This document shows, piece by piece, positions 17,701-26,262 of a stretch of 64,000 nucleotides of DNA (position 1 is its first letter; every line of letters begins with the position of its first letter). Location: contig JANQRW010000022.1 in NCBI GenBank assembly GCA_028284365.1, forward strand, positions 62,001-126,000, written 5' to 3'. The position numbers and the translations under genes were made by a program. The notes below the pieces were generated by a model. The model saw nothing but the letters and a program-made list of their open reading frames with translations, had not been told where the DNA came from and did not search any database. The DNA comes from Marinicella sp. (GTDB lineage Bacteria; Pseudomonadota; Gammaproteobacteria; Xanthomonadales; Marinicellaceae).

Positions 17701-17855
17701 TCCAACCTTTTGGTGGCATGGGTTTATCAGGCACCGGACCCAAAGCTGGAGGGCCTGGTTATCTGCGACAATTTATGACTGAAAAAACCATCACCAATAA
17801 CATCTCTGCTGTTGGTGGAAATGCTGACTTGTTGGAATTGTCTGATGATGAGTGA
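14745..17855 (+). CDS. putA: bifunctional proline dehydrogenase / pyrroline-5-carboxylate dehydrogenase
   Basis: This enzyme oxidises proline to glutamate in two steps, feeding electrons to the quinone pool and NAD. It is 1036 residues: an N-terminal alpha domain, an FAD-dependent proline dehydrogenase barrel at about 200-480 (SIKLSALHPRYE, VTIDAEEADRLE, RLVKGAYWDTEIK, ATHNANTVAAI), then an aldehyde dehydrogenase domain at about 560-1020 (ISPWNFPLAIYTGQ, ETGGQN, catalytic Cys825 in GQRCSALR, GVQPFGGMGLSGTGPKAG). It is the short form: no N-terminal ribbon-helix-helix DNA-binding domain is visible, so it should not repress its own gene as E. coli PutA does. Confidence 0.96.
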   Translation: MTQSALPFSAHYLIDEETWVNQLLDYANPGAVKRQKIKQLATSLVKNVRSKIDDMDGVDAFMKEYDLSSKEGILLMCLAEALLRIPDKDTADKLIKDKILEADWKSHLGKSDSMFVNASTWGLMLTGKIIDIDETKGGMKRALDKFINKTGEPVIRQGIHRAMQVMGKQFVMGRTIKEAIKRSGKKGFRDYRYSYDMLGEAALTQADADRYFDAYMSSIGSIAEANKKRHINDASSISIKLSALHPRYEVANVERVMAELTPRILKIANHAKKLNVAVTIDAEEADRLEISLKIFRAVYEQLNDYQGFGLVVQAYQKRALKVLEWLADLCDQHKRLIPLRLVKGAYWDTEIKRAQEQGLSHYPVFTRKVNTDVSYLACAQFLLNNRARFYPQFATHNANTVAAIKILAGETGGYEFQRLHGMGQALHAQTISESGLSRPCRIYAPVGSHEDLLPYLVRRLLENGANTSFVNRLTDLTLEIDDITQDPIEKVRKHKTHKHPGLPLPSEIYGSNRVNSAGINLGDMQTVEDLLGHVTTESKLKYHATSLIPGTQSAGELIEVYSPANLDNLIGTYNRTEAAEVDLAIENAQQAFPAWRDGQVEVKANCLLKLADLMEQHSHTLIYLLQNEAGKTLGDCIAELREAVDFCRYYANHAIELCSHGEKMPGPTGENNFLYHQGKGVFVCISPWNFPLAIYTGQIVAALVTGNCVIAKPAEQTSLIGHFTAELIHQAGVPKEVFQLVLGSGSQIGNQLCQHNAITGVVFTGSTQTAQIISLNLANRKNAAIATLIAETGGQNCMIADSSCLPEQLVKDVINSAFLSAGQRCSALRVLYIQDDVADKVIEMLQGAMDELSIGNPQLFATDLGPVIDTKALSILRAHKTRMDQVAKPIKSLPAPELNGHFFGPEAVEINDINELEQEIFGPFLHVIRYKSEQLDQVIDALNGTGYGLTFGIHSRIDDTIEYVISKVQAGNCYINRNMIGAVVGVQPFGGMGLSGTGPKAGGPGYLRQFMTEKTITNNISAVGGNADLLELSDDE

Positions 17856-17986
17856 AATGCTAACTTGCGAAGTTGTAAACATCAGATGATCACATAGATC
17901 AGTTCTATTTTACTTCATTAGCCATTCCCTATTACAATTGGCTGTTGGCAGTTGAACCTTTTGTTAACTTTTGTGCCTGAGAACCC

Positions 17987-19504
17987 ATGTATTTAGAGTT
18001 TTTTGATTTACAACAAGCACCTTTCTCAATCACGCCTGATCCTGAGTTTGTGTACTTGAGCGAAAAACATCAAGAGTCATTAGCGCACCTAATCTATGGC
18101 GTGACCCGGGGCGGTGGTGCTGGGTTCGTACAACTGACTGGCGAAGTAGGAACGGGTAAAACCACTATCAGTCGTTTGTTTTTACAAAAATTACCAGAAG
18201 ATACACAAGCTGCTTTGATTTTGAATCCTAATATCACACCAGTTGAACTATTAGAAAATATATTCAAGGAACTAAAAATTTCTACCCGTGGCATCAAAGG
18301 TAAGCTCAATGCCATGGTCGATAAGTTGAATGAGCAATTACTGCAGTGGTGGTCGATGGGTAAAAACACTTTGGTGATGATTGACGAAGCACAAAACATT
18401 CCGCGCGATACTCTGGAACAATTGCGCCTGTTGACCAATTTAGAAACCGACCAACAAAAACTGTTACAAATCATTCTGATTGGCCAACCTGAATTGAAAC
18501 AATTGATGCAACGTAAGGATCTGCGCCAGTTATCACAAAGGGTTACATCACGCTTTCACCTCCAACCACTTTCTCAAGCTGAAACTGCCAGTTATATCAA
18601 ACACCGGGTTGCGATCAGTGGCAGCCATAAACAACTATTTTCTCACAACGCGGTAAAGAAAATTTATCAGCAAACCAATGGCATACCACGATTGATTAAT
18701 GTGTTGTGCGACCGAGCTTTGCTGGTCGCTTTTGCTGCGGAAGATCAAGCAGTCAAACTCAAGCACGTCAAACAAGCCATTACAGAAATTTATCCAGATC
18801 AAAAGCAAACATTCAATCCTTACTGGCTATTGTTACCATTACCATTGCTGTTATTGAGCCCCTTCCTCTGGCAACAACCAACAAACACATCAGATGCCAG
18901 TCAAACTGAACAAGCTGCTGCTACAAATATGGTGACGCCAGTGATCCAAATAGACCAATTGGCTTTGCCCAGCAAAGCAGTCAGCTGGCAACAATACCTC
19001 TCACTGTGGAACGAGCCCAATGACTTCATCTGGAATCAAGCCACTTGCCCCGATCTCGAGATGATTGGCATGGCTTGCCTACTCAAGCAGGGCAACTTAA
19101 ACAAGATCAAGCAATTAAATGTGCCGGTGATGTTGCAATTGAGCAGTGGTACACTGGTGCTGCTTAAAGCCATTGAAAACGATAAGCTGATTTTGGTGAC
19201 CAACCAAGGAGAGATACCAGTTGAGCCACAACAACTGAACAGCCAATGGTACGGTCACTATTTTATTTTGTGGCCGCTGGCAGTAGAATTGTTAGGTGAT
19301 ACAATGGGCACAGCAACTCAAAACTGGGCATTGAATATGGCTCAAGTGATCGCTGACAACCCCAACCTCGACCAAGGTGAATTAAATCAATGGATCATTG
19401 AGTTTCAACAATCCAATGGCCTATTGGCTGATGGCATCATCGGGAAAGAAACTCAAATGGCGCTGTCTCTTATGGCGTACCATGGCCCCAAATTAACAGA
19501 GTAA
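17987..19504 (+). CDS. gspA: ExeA-type AAA ATPase with peptidoglycan-binding domain
   Basis: The 505-residue protein resembles ExeA/GspA, the inner-membrane ATPase that with ExeB helps place the type II secretion secretin through the peptidoglycan. It has Walker A GEVGTGKTT (residues 52-60), Walker B LVMIDEAQNI, an arginine-rich sensor region, a membrane helix near residue 279 (YWLLLPLPLLLLSPFL), and a periplasmic part ending in a peptidoglycan-binding-like repeat (QWIIEFQQSNGLLADGIIGK). The gspB gene follows 3 bases later. No other type II secretion gene is in the window, so the rest must lie elsewhere. Confidence 0.9.
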   Translation: MYLEFFDLQQAPFSITPDPEFVYLSEKHQESLAHLIYGVTRGGGAGFVQLTGEVGTGKTTISRLFLQKLPEDTQAALILNPNITPVELLENIFKELKISTRGIKGKLNAMVDKLNEQLLQWWSMGKNTLVMIDEAQNIPRDTLEQLRLLTNLETDQQKLLQIILIGQPELKQLMQRKDLRQLSQRVTSRFHLQPLSQAETASYIKHRVAISGSHKQLFSHNAVKKIYQQTNGIPRLINVLCDRALLVAFAAEDQAVKLKHVKQAITEIYPDQKQTFNPYWLLLPLPLLLLSPFLWQQPTNTSDASQTEQAAATNMVTPVIQIDQLALPSKAVSWQQYLSLWNEPNDFIWNQATCPDLEMIGMACLLKQGNLNKIKQLNVPVMLQLSSGTLVLLKAIENDKLILVTNQGEIPVEPQQLNSQWYGHYFILWPLAVELLGDTMGTATQNWALNMAQVIADNPNLDQGELNQWIIEFQQSNGLLADGIIGKETQMALSLMAYHGPKLTE

Positions 19505-19507
19505 ATC

Positions 19508-20341
19508 ATGTCTTCGATAATTGACGCTTTAAAAAAATCAGATAACGATCGCAACACGGGTGACAAAGCCACAGTGAACCAAATTAAATTCAGTGATGAA
19601 CCCCCACAAAAAAGCCGCAAAGGCTTTTGGATTTTGGTTATATTTTTATTGTTAGTAGCCAGTGGTGTTTTTGCCTGGCAACAAGGCTGGCACCACAGCA
19701 TCATAAACAAAGTCAATAACATCCTAAAACCATCAGAACCAAGTAACAGTGCTCCAACCAACCCAAAAACAGTCGCAACACCCAACAATAAGAATCTTAA
19801 TGAGGCTGAGAACAAGACAAGTGCTAAACCTAATAACAAGTCAGCCAATAAGCTAGTACCACCCAAGGCCAACGACATCAAAGCCAAGACAGCTGCTACA
19901 AAACAACAAGCACAGGATAAAGTCAAAAAACAAACCGATGCAGCGAAAGAACAAACAAATACTGACACAATACCAGCTGTTGAAAAAGTTACTGATAGCG
20001 AAGATGTGAGGGCAAATGGCGCTGAACCACAAGAAGAAATCGTGCCCATAAAATCAACCAAAAAAGCCACTGAACCAACTCACAACAAAGCACTTGAGCC
20101 TGAATTGAAACAAAATCATTTGCTGGTACACCAAATCCCGTTTGAAATCAGAAAAAATATTCCACCAATCAAACTAAACATTCACATTTACGACCCTGAA
20201 CCAGAGAACCGTATGGTGTTGCTCAACGGTGTAAAATACAGTGTTGGAGACTTGATAGAACAGTTAGTTGAAGTGAAAGAAATCACACAGGAAGGTGTGG
20301 TTTTGAAATTTGAAAATGTGGAATTTTTAGTACCTAAGTGA
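19508..20341 (+). CDS. gspB: GspB/ExeB-type general secretion pathway protein
   Basis: The 277-residue protein has a cytoplasmic start MSSIIDALKKSDNDR, typical of the family, and one membrane helix at about 39-57. A long low-complexity Lys/Ala/Thr/Pro linker crosses the periplasm. A C-terminal GspB domain (IPFEIRKNIPPIKLNIHIYD, RMVLLNGVKYSVGD) follows. With GspA it forms a complex that spans the inner membrane and helps assemble the secretin in the outer membrane. It overlaps the rhomboid start as GTGA. Confidence 0.9.
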   Translation: MSSIIDALKKSDNDRNTGDKATVNQIKFSDEPPQKSRKGFWILVIFLLLVASGVFAWQQGWHHSIINKVNNILKPSEPSNSAPTNPKTVATPNNKNLNEAENKTSAKPNNKSANKLVPPKANDIKAKTAATKQQAQDKVKKQTDAAKEQTNTDTIPAVEKVTDSEDVRANGAEPQEEIVPIKSTKKATEPTHNKALEPELKQNHLLVHQIPFEIRKNIPPIKLNIHIYDPEPENRMVLLNGVKYSVGDLIEQLVEVKEITQEGVVLKFENVEFLVPK

Positions 20342-20970
20342 TTAATTTTTCAAACCGTAAACCCAGTTATTTCCCCTATATTTCCATGGTGATATTTCTG
20401 GTCTTTTTACTGTTCTTATTACTCAATGAGTTTGCAACTTATCGGCCTCAAATCATGGAGCTCTATGCCATTCGCACCAAAGAGTATTGGTCACTGGTTG
20501 GAGAACAACCTTTTGAGTTGCTGCGTTTAATCACCGCCCTGTTTTTACACGGGAACATTGTTCATTGGGTGATAAACAACAGCATATTCTTACTGCTTGC
20601 TTTTACTATAGAACGCGTGATTGGCAGCCAGAAATTTTTAGCCGTCTTTCTACTTTCAGGCATCATGGGGAATTTATTTGCCAGTTATTTTTTACAAGAT
20701 CAAAACAACCTTTTGCTTGGAGCAAGCGGTGCCGTTTCCGGCTTGATTGGTTTGTGGCTGGTGATGTTTCCACACAAAAAAATCAATTTCATTCTACCCA
20801 TAGGCCTGTACCTACAGAAAACTTCAATGCCCATTGCTGTGGTGATTATCCTGTGGTTGTTGGTACAACTTATCTTGCAGTTTCAACCTCACCCATCCTA
20901 CGATATTGCCTGGATCAGCCACATCATGGGCTTTTCAACTGGTTTTTTATTGGCGTGGTTTGTAAAATAA
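20338..20970 (+). CDS. rhomboid family intramembrane serine protease
   Basis: The 210-residue protein has six or so membrane helices. The rhomboid signatures are HGNIVHWVINNSIFLL in helix 2, the catalytic serine in GASGAVSGLIGLW and the catalytic histidine in WISHIMGFSTGFLLAW. Rhomboids cut substrates inside the membrane. The GTG start overlaps the gspB stop, so it is probably co-transcribed with gspAB. Rhombosortases, a rhomboid branch that processes GlyGly-CTERM proteins exported by type II secretion, are one possibility suggested by this context; I cannot separate that from an ordinary rhomboid by eye. Confidence 0.88.
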   Translation: MINFSNRKPSYFPYISMVIFLVFLLFLLLNEFATYRPQIMELYAIRTKEYWSLVGEQPFELLRLITALFLHGNIVHWVINNSIFLLLAFTIERVIGSQKFLAVFLLSGIMGNLFASYFLQDQNNLLLGASGAVSGLIGLWLVMFPHKKINFILPIGLYLQKTSMPIAVVIILWLLVQLILQFQPHPSYDIAWISHIMGFSTGFLLAWFVK

Positions 20971-20998
20971 GCCACCTTCGTATCTTTTTTGATCAGCC

Positions 20999-21322
20999 AT
21001 GAAACAAAAGCGTTTGTATCGCATCAATTACATCACCAACAAAGAAGTTTACGAGCTTTATGCCGAAGGTGTTAACACCCAAGACATGTTGGGTTTTATT
21101 TCTATTTCAGGACTGGTATTCGACCAACAATCAAAGGTCGTCATTGATCCCATTGAAGAACGTTTAAAAACCGAATTCAAAGGCGTTAAAACCTTGCATT
21201 TACCGCTACAAAACATTTTAAAGATAGAAGAAGTCGAGCAGAAGAAATCGTGTAAAATTAAATCACTGAATCACGACAGTAACTTAACGGTGCTACCCAA
21301 CCAACCAGGATCTAAGCCATGA
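20999..21322 (+). CDS. DUF1820 family protein
   Basis: This 107-residue cytoplasmic protein contains YRINYITNKEVYELYAEGV near the start, GFISISGLVFDQQSKVVIDP, and IEERLKTEFKGVKTLHLPLQ. These match the DUF1820 family, which is of unknown function and conserved in gammaproteobacteria. Many DUF1820 proteins are strongly conserved over about 100 residues, so this has the normal length. It overlaps the start of the NtrX-like gene by 4 bases and is therefore likely translated together with it. Confidence 0.88.
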   Translation: MKQKRLYRINYITNKEVYELYAEGVNTQDMLGFISISGLVFDQQSKVVIDPIEERLKTEFKGVKTLHLPLQNILKIEEVEQKKSCKIKSLNHDSNLTVLPNQPGSKP

Positions 21323-22650
21323 GCCAATCACATATTTTAATTGTTGATGACGAACCGGATATTCGCAACCTGATCTCTGAAATCCTGACCGACGAAGGGT
21401 ATCAGGTATCAGTGGCTGATGGTGGTAAAAATGCCAACCAACAACTACAAGAGATATCACCAGATCTGGTTTTGCTGGATATTTGGATGCCTGACATTGA
21501 TGGCATCAGTTTGTTAAAATCCTGGAACCAAAGCCACAGCATGCCATTTTCTGTGGTCATGATGTCGGGGCATGGCACCATTGAAACAGCAATAGAGGCC
21601 ACTAAAATGGGGGCCAAAGATTTTGTGGAAAAACCCATATCTCTGGCCAAACTACTGCAAACCATTGAACAAACTTTAGCCATTCAGCCCAAAAGTCAGG
21701 CGCAGGCATCAATCAATTCAGAATGGCAAGTCCTTGAACCCATCGGCAGTTCAGTAGCAGCTCAAGAACTGCGGGATTGTATAGAGAAGCTGAGCAAAAC
21801 CAACAATAACACTTGTTTCATTGGAGACAGTGGCAGCGGTAAACTTACCTTGGCCTTGTGGCTACACCAATTGCGCCATCAAGACCAACAGGCTGCTGTG
21901 ATCATCGACAGTTTAGCTTTGGATGACACAACAATTGACACAAAATTAGAACAAGCATACCAACAGATCATCAGTAATAACAGCAGTGGCTCCACTATTT
22001 TGACCAATGTAGATTGTTTGACTGGAACCCTGCAAAACAAGTTACTCATTCACCTCAAACAATGGCAAAAACCACACCAAAACAACACCATTCAATTACT
22101 CAGCACGACCCAACAGGACCTCAAAGTGATGGTCAACAACAGCGAATTCAATCGAGAATTATATGATTTTGTGGCAGAGTTTCCCGTGGTGGTTTGTTCC
22201 TTGGCAGAACGATCGGAGGATGTTCCCGAATTACTGAACTTCTATGTTAATTATTTACCAGATCAGGAACAAACACCCTACCGAAAAATTTCTTTTGCAG
22301 CTCAGAATCATTTACGCAACTACGCCTGGCCAGGCAACCTCAGAGAGTTGAAAAACCTGGTCAGACAACTACAGTTACAACCTGGCGATGCCGAAATTCA
22401 ACTTGAAGAGGTGACTGAATTATTGCTCCAAACACAAGCAGAGCAAAGTGCCAGTTCACACAGCACACGTTATGATTTGAAGTTGCGTGATGCCAGAGAA
22501 GAGTTTGAACGCGATTATTTTTTGTACCACCTCAAACAAACCAAAGGCAAAGTTGGAGATGTGGCCAAAATATCCGGTATGGAAAGAACCAACCTTTACC
22601 GCAAACTTAGGGCATTGAATATTAACTTTAAAAACAGTGACAAGTCATGA
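21319..22650 (+). CDS. NtrX-like response regulator with a degenerate AAA+ domain
   Basis: The 443-residue protein has a receiver domain with acidic pocket D10/D11 and phosphorylation site D54 (LVLLDIWMPD). A central AAA+ domain comes next. It ends in a Fis-type helix-turn-helix (VGDVAKISGMERTNLYRKLR). The AAA+ domain is worn. The Walker A keeps GDSGSGK, but the sigma-54 contact loop GAFTGA and its flanks are absent, and the Walker B region reads STILTNVDCLT with no acidic pair. The Arg-finger region is altered too, while WPGNLRELKNLV is intact. It is unlikely to activate sigma-54 promoters by ATP hydrolysis and may act as a plain DNA binder. No partner kinase gene is adjacent. trkA follows with a 4-base overlap. 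Confidence 0.85.
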   Translation: MSQSHILIVDDEPDIRNLISEILTDEGYQVSVADGGKNANQQLQEISPDLVLLDIWMPDIDGISLLKSWNQSHSMPFSVVMMSGHGTIETAIEATKMGAKDFVEKPISLAKLLQTIEQTLAIQPKSQAQASINSEWQVLEPIGSSVAAQELRDCIEKLSKTNNNTCFIGDSGSGKLTLALWLHQLRHQDQQAAVIIDSLALDDTTIDTKLEQAYQQIISNNSSGSTILTNVDCLTGTLQNKLLIHLKQWQKPHQNNTIQLLSTTQQDLKVMVNNSEFNRELYDFVAEFPVVVCSLAERSEDVPELLNFYVNYLPDQEQTPYRKISFAAQNHLRNYAWPGNLRELKNLVRQLQLQPGDAEIQLEEVTELLLQTQAEQSASSHSTRYDLKLRDAREEFERDYFLYHLKQTKGKVGDVAKISGMERTNLYRKLRALNINFKNSDKS

Positions 22651-24023
22651 AAATCATCATTTTAGGTGCTGGCCAGGTAGGATCTTCAATCGCGGATCAT
22701 TTATCACAAGAACACAACGATGTCACCGTGGTGGATACCGATGCCGAGCGTTTAAGTGATTTACAAAACAAATTTGATATCAGAACAGTCCATGGTTACG
22801 CATCTCATCCATCGGTGCTGATTCGCGCAGGCGCTAATGATGCCGATATGGTGGTGGCACTAACCAATTCTGATGAAGTTAATATGGTGGCTTGTCAGGT
22901 TTGTTACAGCATTTTCAACACCCCCACAAAAATTGCCCGCATCAGGGAAGCAGAATATGCTTCACACCCGGAAATGTTTGAGCATGAACATGTACCCATA
23001 GATTTTCACATTTCACCTGAACAGTTGGTCACCAGACACATCAAAGGCCTGATTGAATATGCTGGCGCTTTACAGGTCATGGATTTTGCTCAAGGAAAAG
23101 CTCAATTAGTTACCTTGAAAGTGAAAAAAAACGGTCCCTTGGTGGATCAACAACTGCGAGAATTTGACAAGTTACTACCAGAAGGTGTCGATGCACGAGT
23201 GGCTGCCATCTTCCGCAACAACAAATCTGTATTCCCAGATGGCGATACCGTACTTAAAGTTAATGATATGGTATTCTTGCTCGCTGCGCGCAAGCACATC
23301 AGCAAGTTGATGGATGCCTGGCACCGAACTGATAAAACCAGCTATAAGATCATTTTGGCTGGCGGCGGTAACATCGGCTTTAATCTGGCTAAAGCATTGG
23401 AGCGTGAACATTCAGTTAAGATCATTGAGTACAGCAAAAACCGCTCCAAGTTTATCGCTGAAGAGCTGACCAAAGCATTGGTGATACGAGGCGACTGTAC
23501 TTCAGAAGAATTACTTAATGAAGAAAACATCAACCATACTGACATATTCTGTGCTTTAACCAATGATGATCAAGCCAACCTGCTCTCTGCGCTGATGGCT
23601 AAAAAGATGGGCGCCAAAAAAGTATTAACCCTGATTAACAAACAAAACTATGCGCAGCTGATTGAAAAAGACACCATTGATATCGCGATTTCGCCACAAC
23701 ACATTACCATGGGAGGCATTTTGGCTCATGTGCGCGGAGACTACACTGCCCGGGTTCATTCACTGCGTTCAGGTGCAGCCGAAGCCATTGAAGTTGAAGT
23801 GACCGGAGATAGCAGCACTTCAAAAGTGGTGGGGAAAATGATACAAAACATTAACCTGCCACCAGGTTGTACGATTGGAGGCATCGTCCGCAGCGACAAA
23901 GTCATCATGGCTCACCGCAACGTAGTCATTGAAAACGAAGATCACCTCATCATGTTTGTCACTGATAAACGCAACATCAATGACCTCAAGCGTCTGTTTG
24001 AAGTTGATGCCTCTTTTCTTTAA
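22647..24023 (+). CDS. trkA: Trk potassium transporter regulatory subunit TrkA
   Basis: This peripheral membrane protein gates the TrkH potassium channel. It is 458 residues and holds two tandem RCK units, each a Rossmann NAD-binding domain plus a TrkA_C domain. The nucleotide-binding motifs are GAGQVGSSIADHL at the start of unit 1 and GGGNIGFNLAKAL at the start of unit 2. The second TrkA_C ends in IGGIVRSDKVIMAHRNVVIE. It overlaps the NtrX-like gene and lies 18 bases before trkH. Confidence 0.96.
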   Translation: MKIIILGAGQVGSSIADHLSQEHNDVTVVDTDAERLSDLQNKFDIRTVHGYASHPSVLIRAGANDADMVVALTNSDEVNMVACQVCYSIFNTPTKIARIREAEYASHPEMFEHEHVPIDFHISPEQLVTRHIKGLIEYAGALQVMDFAQGKAQLVTLKVKKNGPLVDQQLREFDKLLPEGVDARVAAIFRNNKSVFPDGDTVLKVNDMVFLLAARKHISKLMDAWHRTDKTSYKIILAGGGNIGFNLAKALEREHSVKIIEYSKNRSKFIAEELTKALVIRGDCTSEELLNEENINHTDIFCALTNDDQANLLSALMAKKMGAKKVLTLINKQNYAQLIEKDTIDIAISPQHITMGGILAHVRGDYTARVHSLRSGAAEAIEVEVTGDSSTSKVVGKMIQNINLPPGCTIGGIVRSDKVIMAHRNVVIENEDHLIMFVTDKRNINDLKRLFEVDASFL

Positions 24024-24041
24024 TCACATGGACATGCCGTC

Positions 24042-25493
24042 ATGAATCCTCGTCTGATTGCAAAAATTATTGGGTTACTGTTATTGGTTTCAAGTTTCAT
24101 GATGATCCCCCCTGCACTGGTGGGACTGCTCTATCAAGACGGTGACGTCTGGCCTTTTCTGGAAGGTTTTGCCACCCTCGCTTTGATTGGTGCAATTCCT
24201 TTTTTCATGTACCGCAAGATTGATGCTGAGTTGAAGATTCGCAGCGGTTTTCTGGTAGTTGGTGCTTCATGGTTAATAGTCGGTTTGGCTGGTGCTTTGC
24301 CTTTATATCTCTCAAATTACATGAACTTGTCGGTTACAGATGCCATATTTGAGTCCCTATCTGGTTTAACCACCACAGGTGCAACCATCTTGACTGATAT
24401 TGATGAATTGCCACATTCAGTGAAGTATTACCGCCAACAATTACAGTGGTTTGGAGGCATGGGCATCATTGTATTGGCTGTGGCAGTACTGCCCATGTTA
24501 CGTATCGGTGGTATGCAGATCTTTCGAGCTGAAACACCTGGTCCAATGAAGGATCAAAAACTCACTCCTCGCATCACTGAAACAGCCAAAGCACTCTGGT
24601 ATATCTATTTAGGTATCACGGTGGCTTGTGCCTTGAGTTATTACATGGCAGGTATGAACATATTCGATGCCATCTGTCATGCCTTTACCACCATTTCGAT
24701 CGGTGGTTTTTCGACTTATGATGCCTCAATGGGCCATTTCAACAACTCATTGATTGAACTGATTGCTGTCATCTTCATGCTGATTGCTGGCATCAATTTT
24801 GCATCACATTTTTTGGCCTGGAAGTCAGCCTCGATTCGCACTTATCTGGTGGATACTGAAGTGAAGGTCTTTTTGGGCTTCATGGCCGTAGCCTCAGCCA
24901 TCACAGCTTTCCAGTTATACACCACTGGCACTTCTGACTCATTGTATGAATCCATCCGCCAAGGCACTTTCCAAGCTGTTTCAGTTGGTACCACCACAGG
25001 TTTCACCACAGAGCCTTTTTACTTGTGGCCTGGTGCGCTGCCTTTGTTATTAATCCTGTTCAGTGTTATTGGTGGTTGTGCCGGTTCAACTGCGGGTGGG
25101 TTTAAAGTGATTCGAATGATTTTATTGTTCAAGATGAGCATGCGTGAGTTATACCGTTTGATTCATCCACATGGCAAGTACCTGGTCAAAATCAACGGCA
25201 AAACCGTCAACTATCGTGTGCTTGATTCGGTCTCCGCTTTTTTTGTACAGTTTTTATTTTTGTGGTGTGTGTTCACCCTGCTATTGGCCGGTTTTGGAGA
25301 AAACATCACCACTGCTTTTTCAACTTCACTGGCTTGTCTAACCAACCTGGGACCTGCCTTAGGTGATGCTGGCGCCCATTATGCAAACGTATCTGATGGT
25401 GCCAAAACGGTGCTATCCATTGCGATGATTTTTGGTCGTTTAGAACTGTTCACCTTATTTATTCTGTTAATTCCTGCCTATTGGGAGTTTTGA
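24042..25493 (+). CDS. trkH: Trk potassium uptake channel subunit TrkH
   Basis: This 483-residue membrane protein moves potassium inward and belongs to the TrkH/KtrB superfamily with four membrane-pore-membrane units. The selectivity filter loops are visible as SGLTTTGAT, TTISIGGFSTYD, VGTTTGFTTEP and TNLGPALGD, each with the conserved central glycine. GGCAGSTAGGFKVIRM is the typical gating-loop region in the third unit. It pairs with trkA just upstream. Confidence 0.96.
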   Translation: MNPRLIAKIIGLLLLVSSFMMIPPALVGLLYQDGDVWPFLEGFATLALIGAIPFFMYRKIDAELKIRSGFLVVGASWLIVGLAGALPLYLSNYMNLSVTDAIFESLSGLTTTGATILTDIDELPHSVKYYRQQLQWFGGMGIIVLAVAVLPMLRIGGMQIFRAETPGPMKDQKLTPRITETAKALWYIYLGITVACALSYYMAGMNIFDAICHAFTTISIGGFSTYDASMGHFNNSLIELIAVIFMLIAGINFASHFLAWKSASIRTYLVDTEVKVFLGFMAVASAITAFQLYTTGTSDSLYESIRQGTFQAVSVGTTTGFTTEPFYLWPGALPLLLILFSVIGGCAGSTAGGFKVIRMILLFKMSMRELYRLIHPHGKYLVKINGKTVNYRVLDSVSAFFVQFLFLWCVFTLLLAGFGENITTAFSTSLACLTNLGPALGDAGAHYANVSDGAKTVLSIAMIFGRLELFTLFILLIPAYWEF

Positions 25494-25524
25494 TACGACT
25501 CAACTTTTCTTGTCAAAACACTGG

Positions 25525-25571
25525 CTGAGCGAAGTCGAACCCCCTTTGATGTTCACTTCCATTCCGCTCAG
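25525..25571. repeat. inverted repeat between convergent trkH and comF
   Basis: CTGAGCG (25525-25531) and CGCTCAG (25565-25571) face each other across a 33-base spacer in a 106-base gap between convergent genes. No T-run follows, so it is not a classical intrinsic terminator. The motif CTGAGCGAAGTCGAA is of the type seen in dispersed palindromic repeats. Confidence 0.4.
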
Positions 25572-25599
25572 TGAACAGGGAAAGATTTAACATCATAGC

Positions 25600-26247
25600 T
25601 CAAGCACCAGAGCGCGCAAAAACAGCAACAATCACTTCTTTAATACCAGCACCAGCCAAACACTTGGCAGCCGAGCGCATGGTCTGGCCAGTGGTCATCA
25701 CATCATCGAGCAAGATAACCGCATCATGTTCAATGGGTCTATCGATTTTAAAAGCCGCACGTACATTGGCAGCACGTTGTTTTTCATGTAATTCGGCTTG
25801 CATGGCAGTATTTTTGGTTCGTACCAACGCATCACCAATTAGCTTTCTGCTTTGAGCCTTGGTGATGATTTTGGCTATTTCATAGGCTTGGTTATAACCC
25901 CTTTTGCGCAAGCGTTTTAAGTGCAATGGCATTGGGATGATGGGGATTTCCTGAGCAACCACCTCTAACAAGGGTATCATGGATTCGGCTATTAATCGCG
26001 CCCGATCCAAACGTTCACCGAATTTCAATTGTTGTACCCAGCTACTCACTGGTGATTGGTAAACTGCGGCACATAGGGTTTGGTTAAAAGCAGGTGGTTC
26101 GCTGCGACATTCCCCACAAAAACCATTTGCCTGGTTCAATGGTTTGGCACAAATCAGACAAGGGTTTTCAGGTGCTACAATCAAGCTTTGGCACCCTTCA
26201 CATAAGCTGCTTAAACTGTGAATGTGGCAATGGGCACAGCGTTGCAT
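25600..26247 (-). CDS. comF: ComF family protein (GntX-like phosphoribosyltransferase fold)
   Basis: The 215-residue protein has an N-terminal zinc-finger-like set of cysteine pairs (CAHCH, CEGC, CLIC, CGEC), a middle segment with the ComF signature RLRKRGYNQA, and a type I phosphoribosyltransferase motif VILLDDVMTTGQTMRSAA near the C-terminus. ComF proteins act in uptake of DNA during transformation, and GntX in use of DNA as a nutrient or in Fe-S delivery. It lies 15 bases downstream of smc on the same strand, so the two may be co-transcribed. Confidence 0.92.
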   Translation of the reverse strand: MQRCAHCHIHSLSSLCEGCQSLIVAPENPCLICAKPLNQANGFCGECRSEPPAFNQTLCAAVYQSPVSSWVQQLKFGERLDRARLIAESMIPLLEVVAQEIPIIPMPLHLKRLRKRGYNQAYEIAKIITKAQSRKLIGDALVRTKNTAMQAELHEKQRAANVRAAFKIDRPIEHDAVILLDDVMTTGQTMRSAAKCLAGAGIKEVIVAVFARSGA

Positions 26248-26262
26248 CTGTCCAGAACGGCT

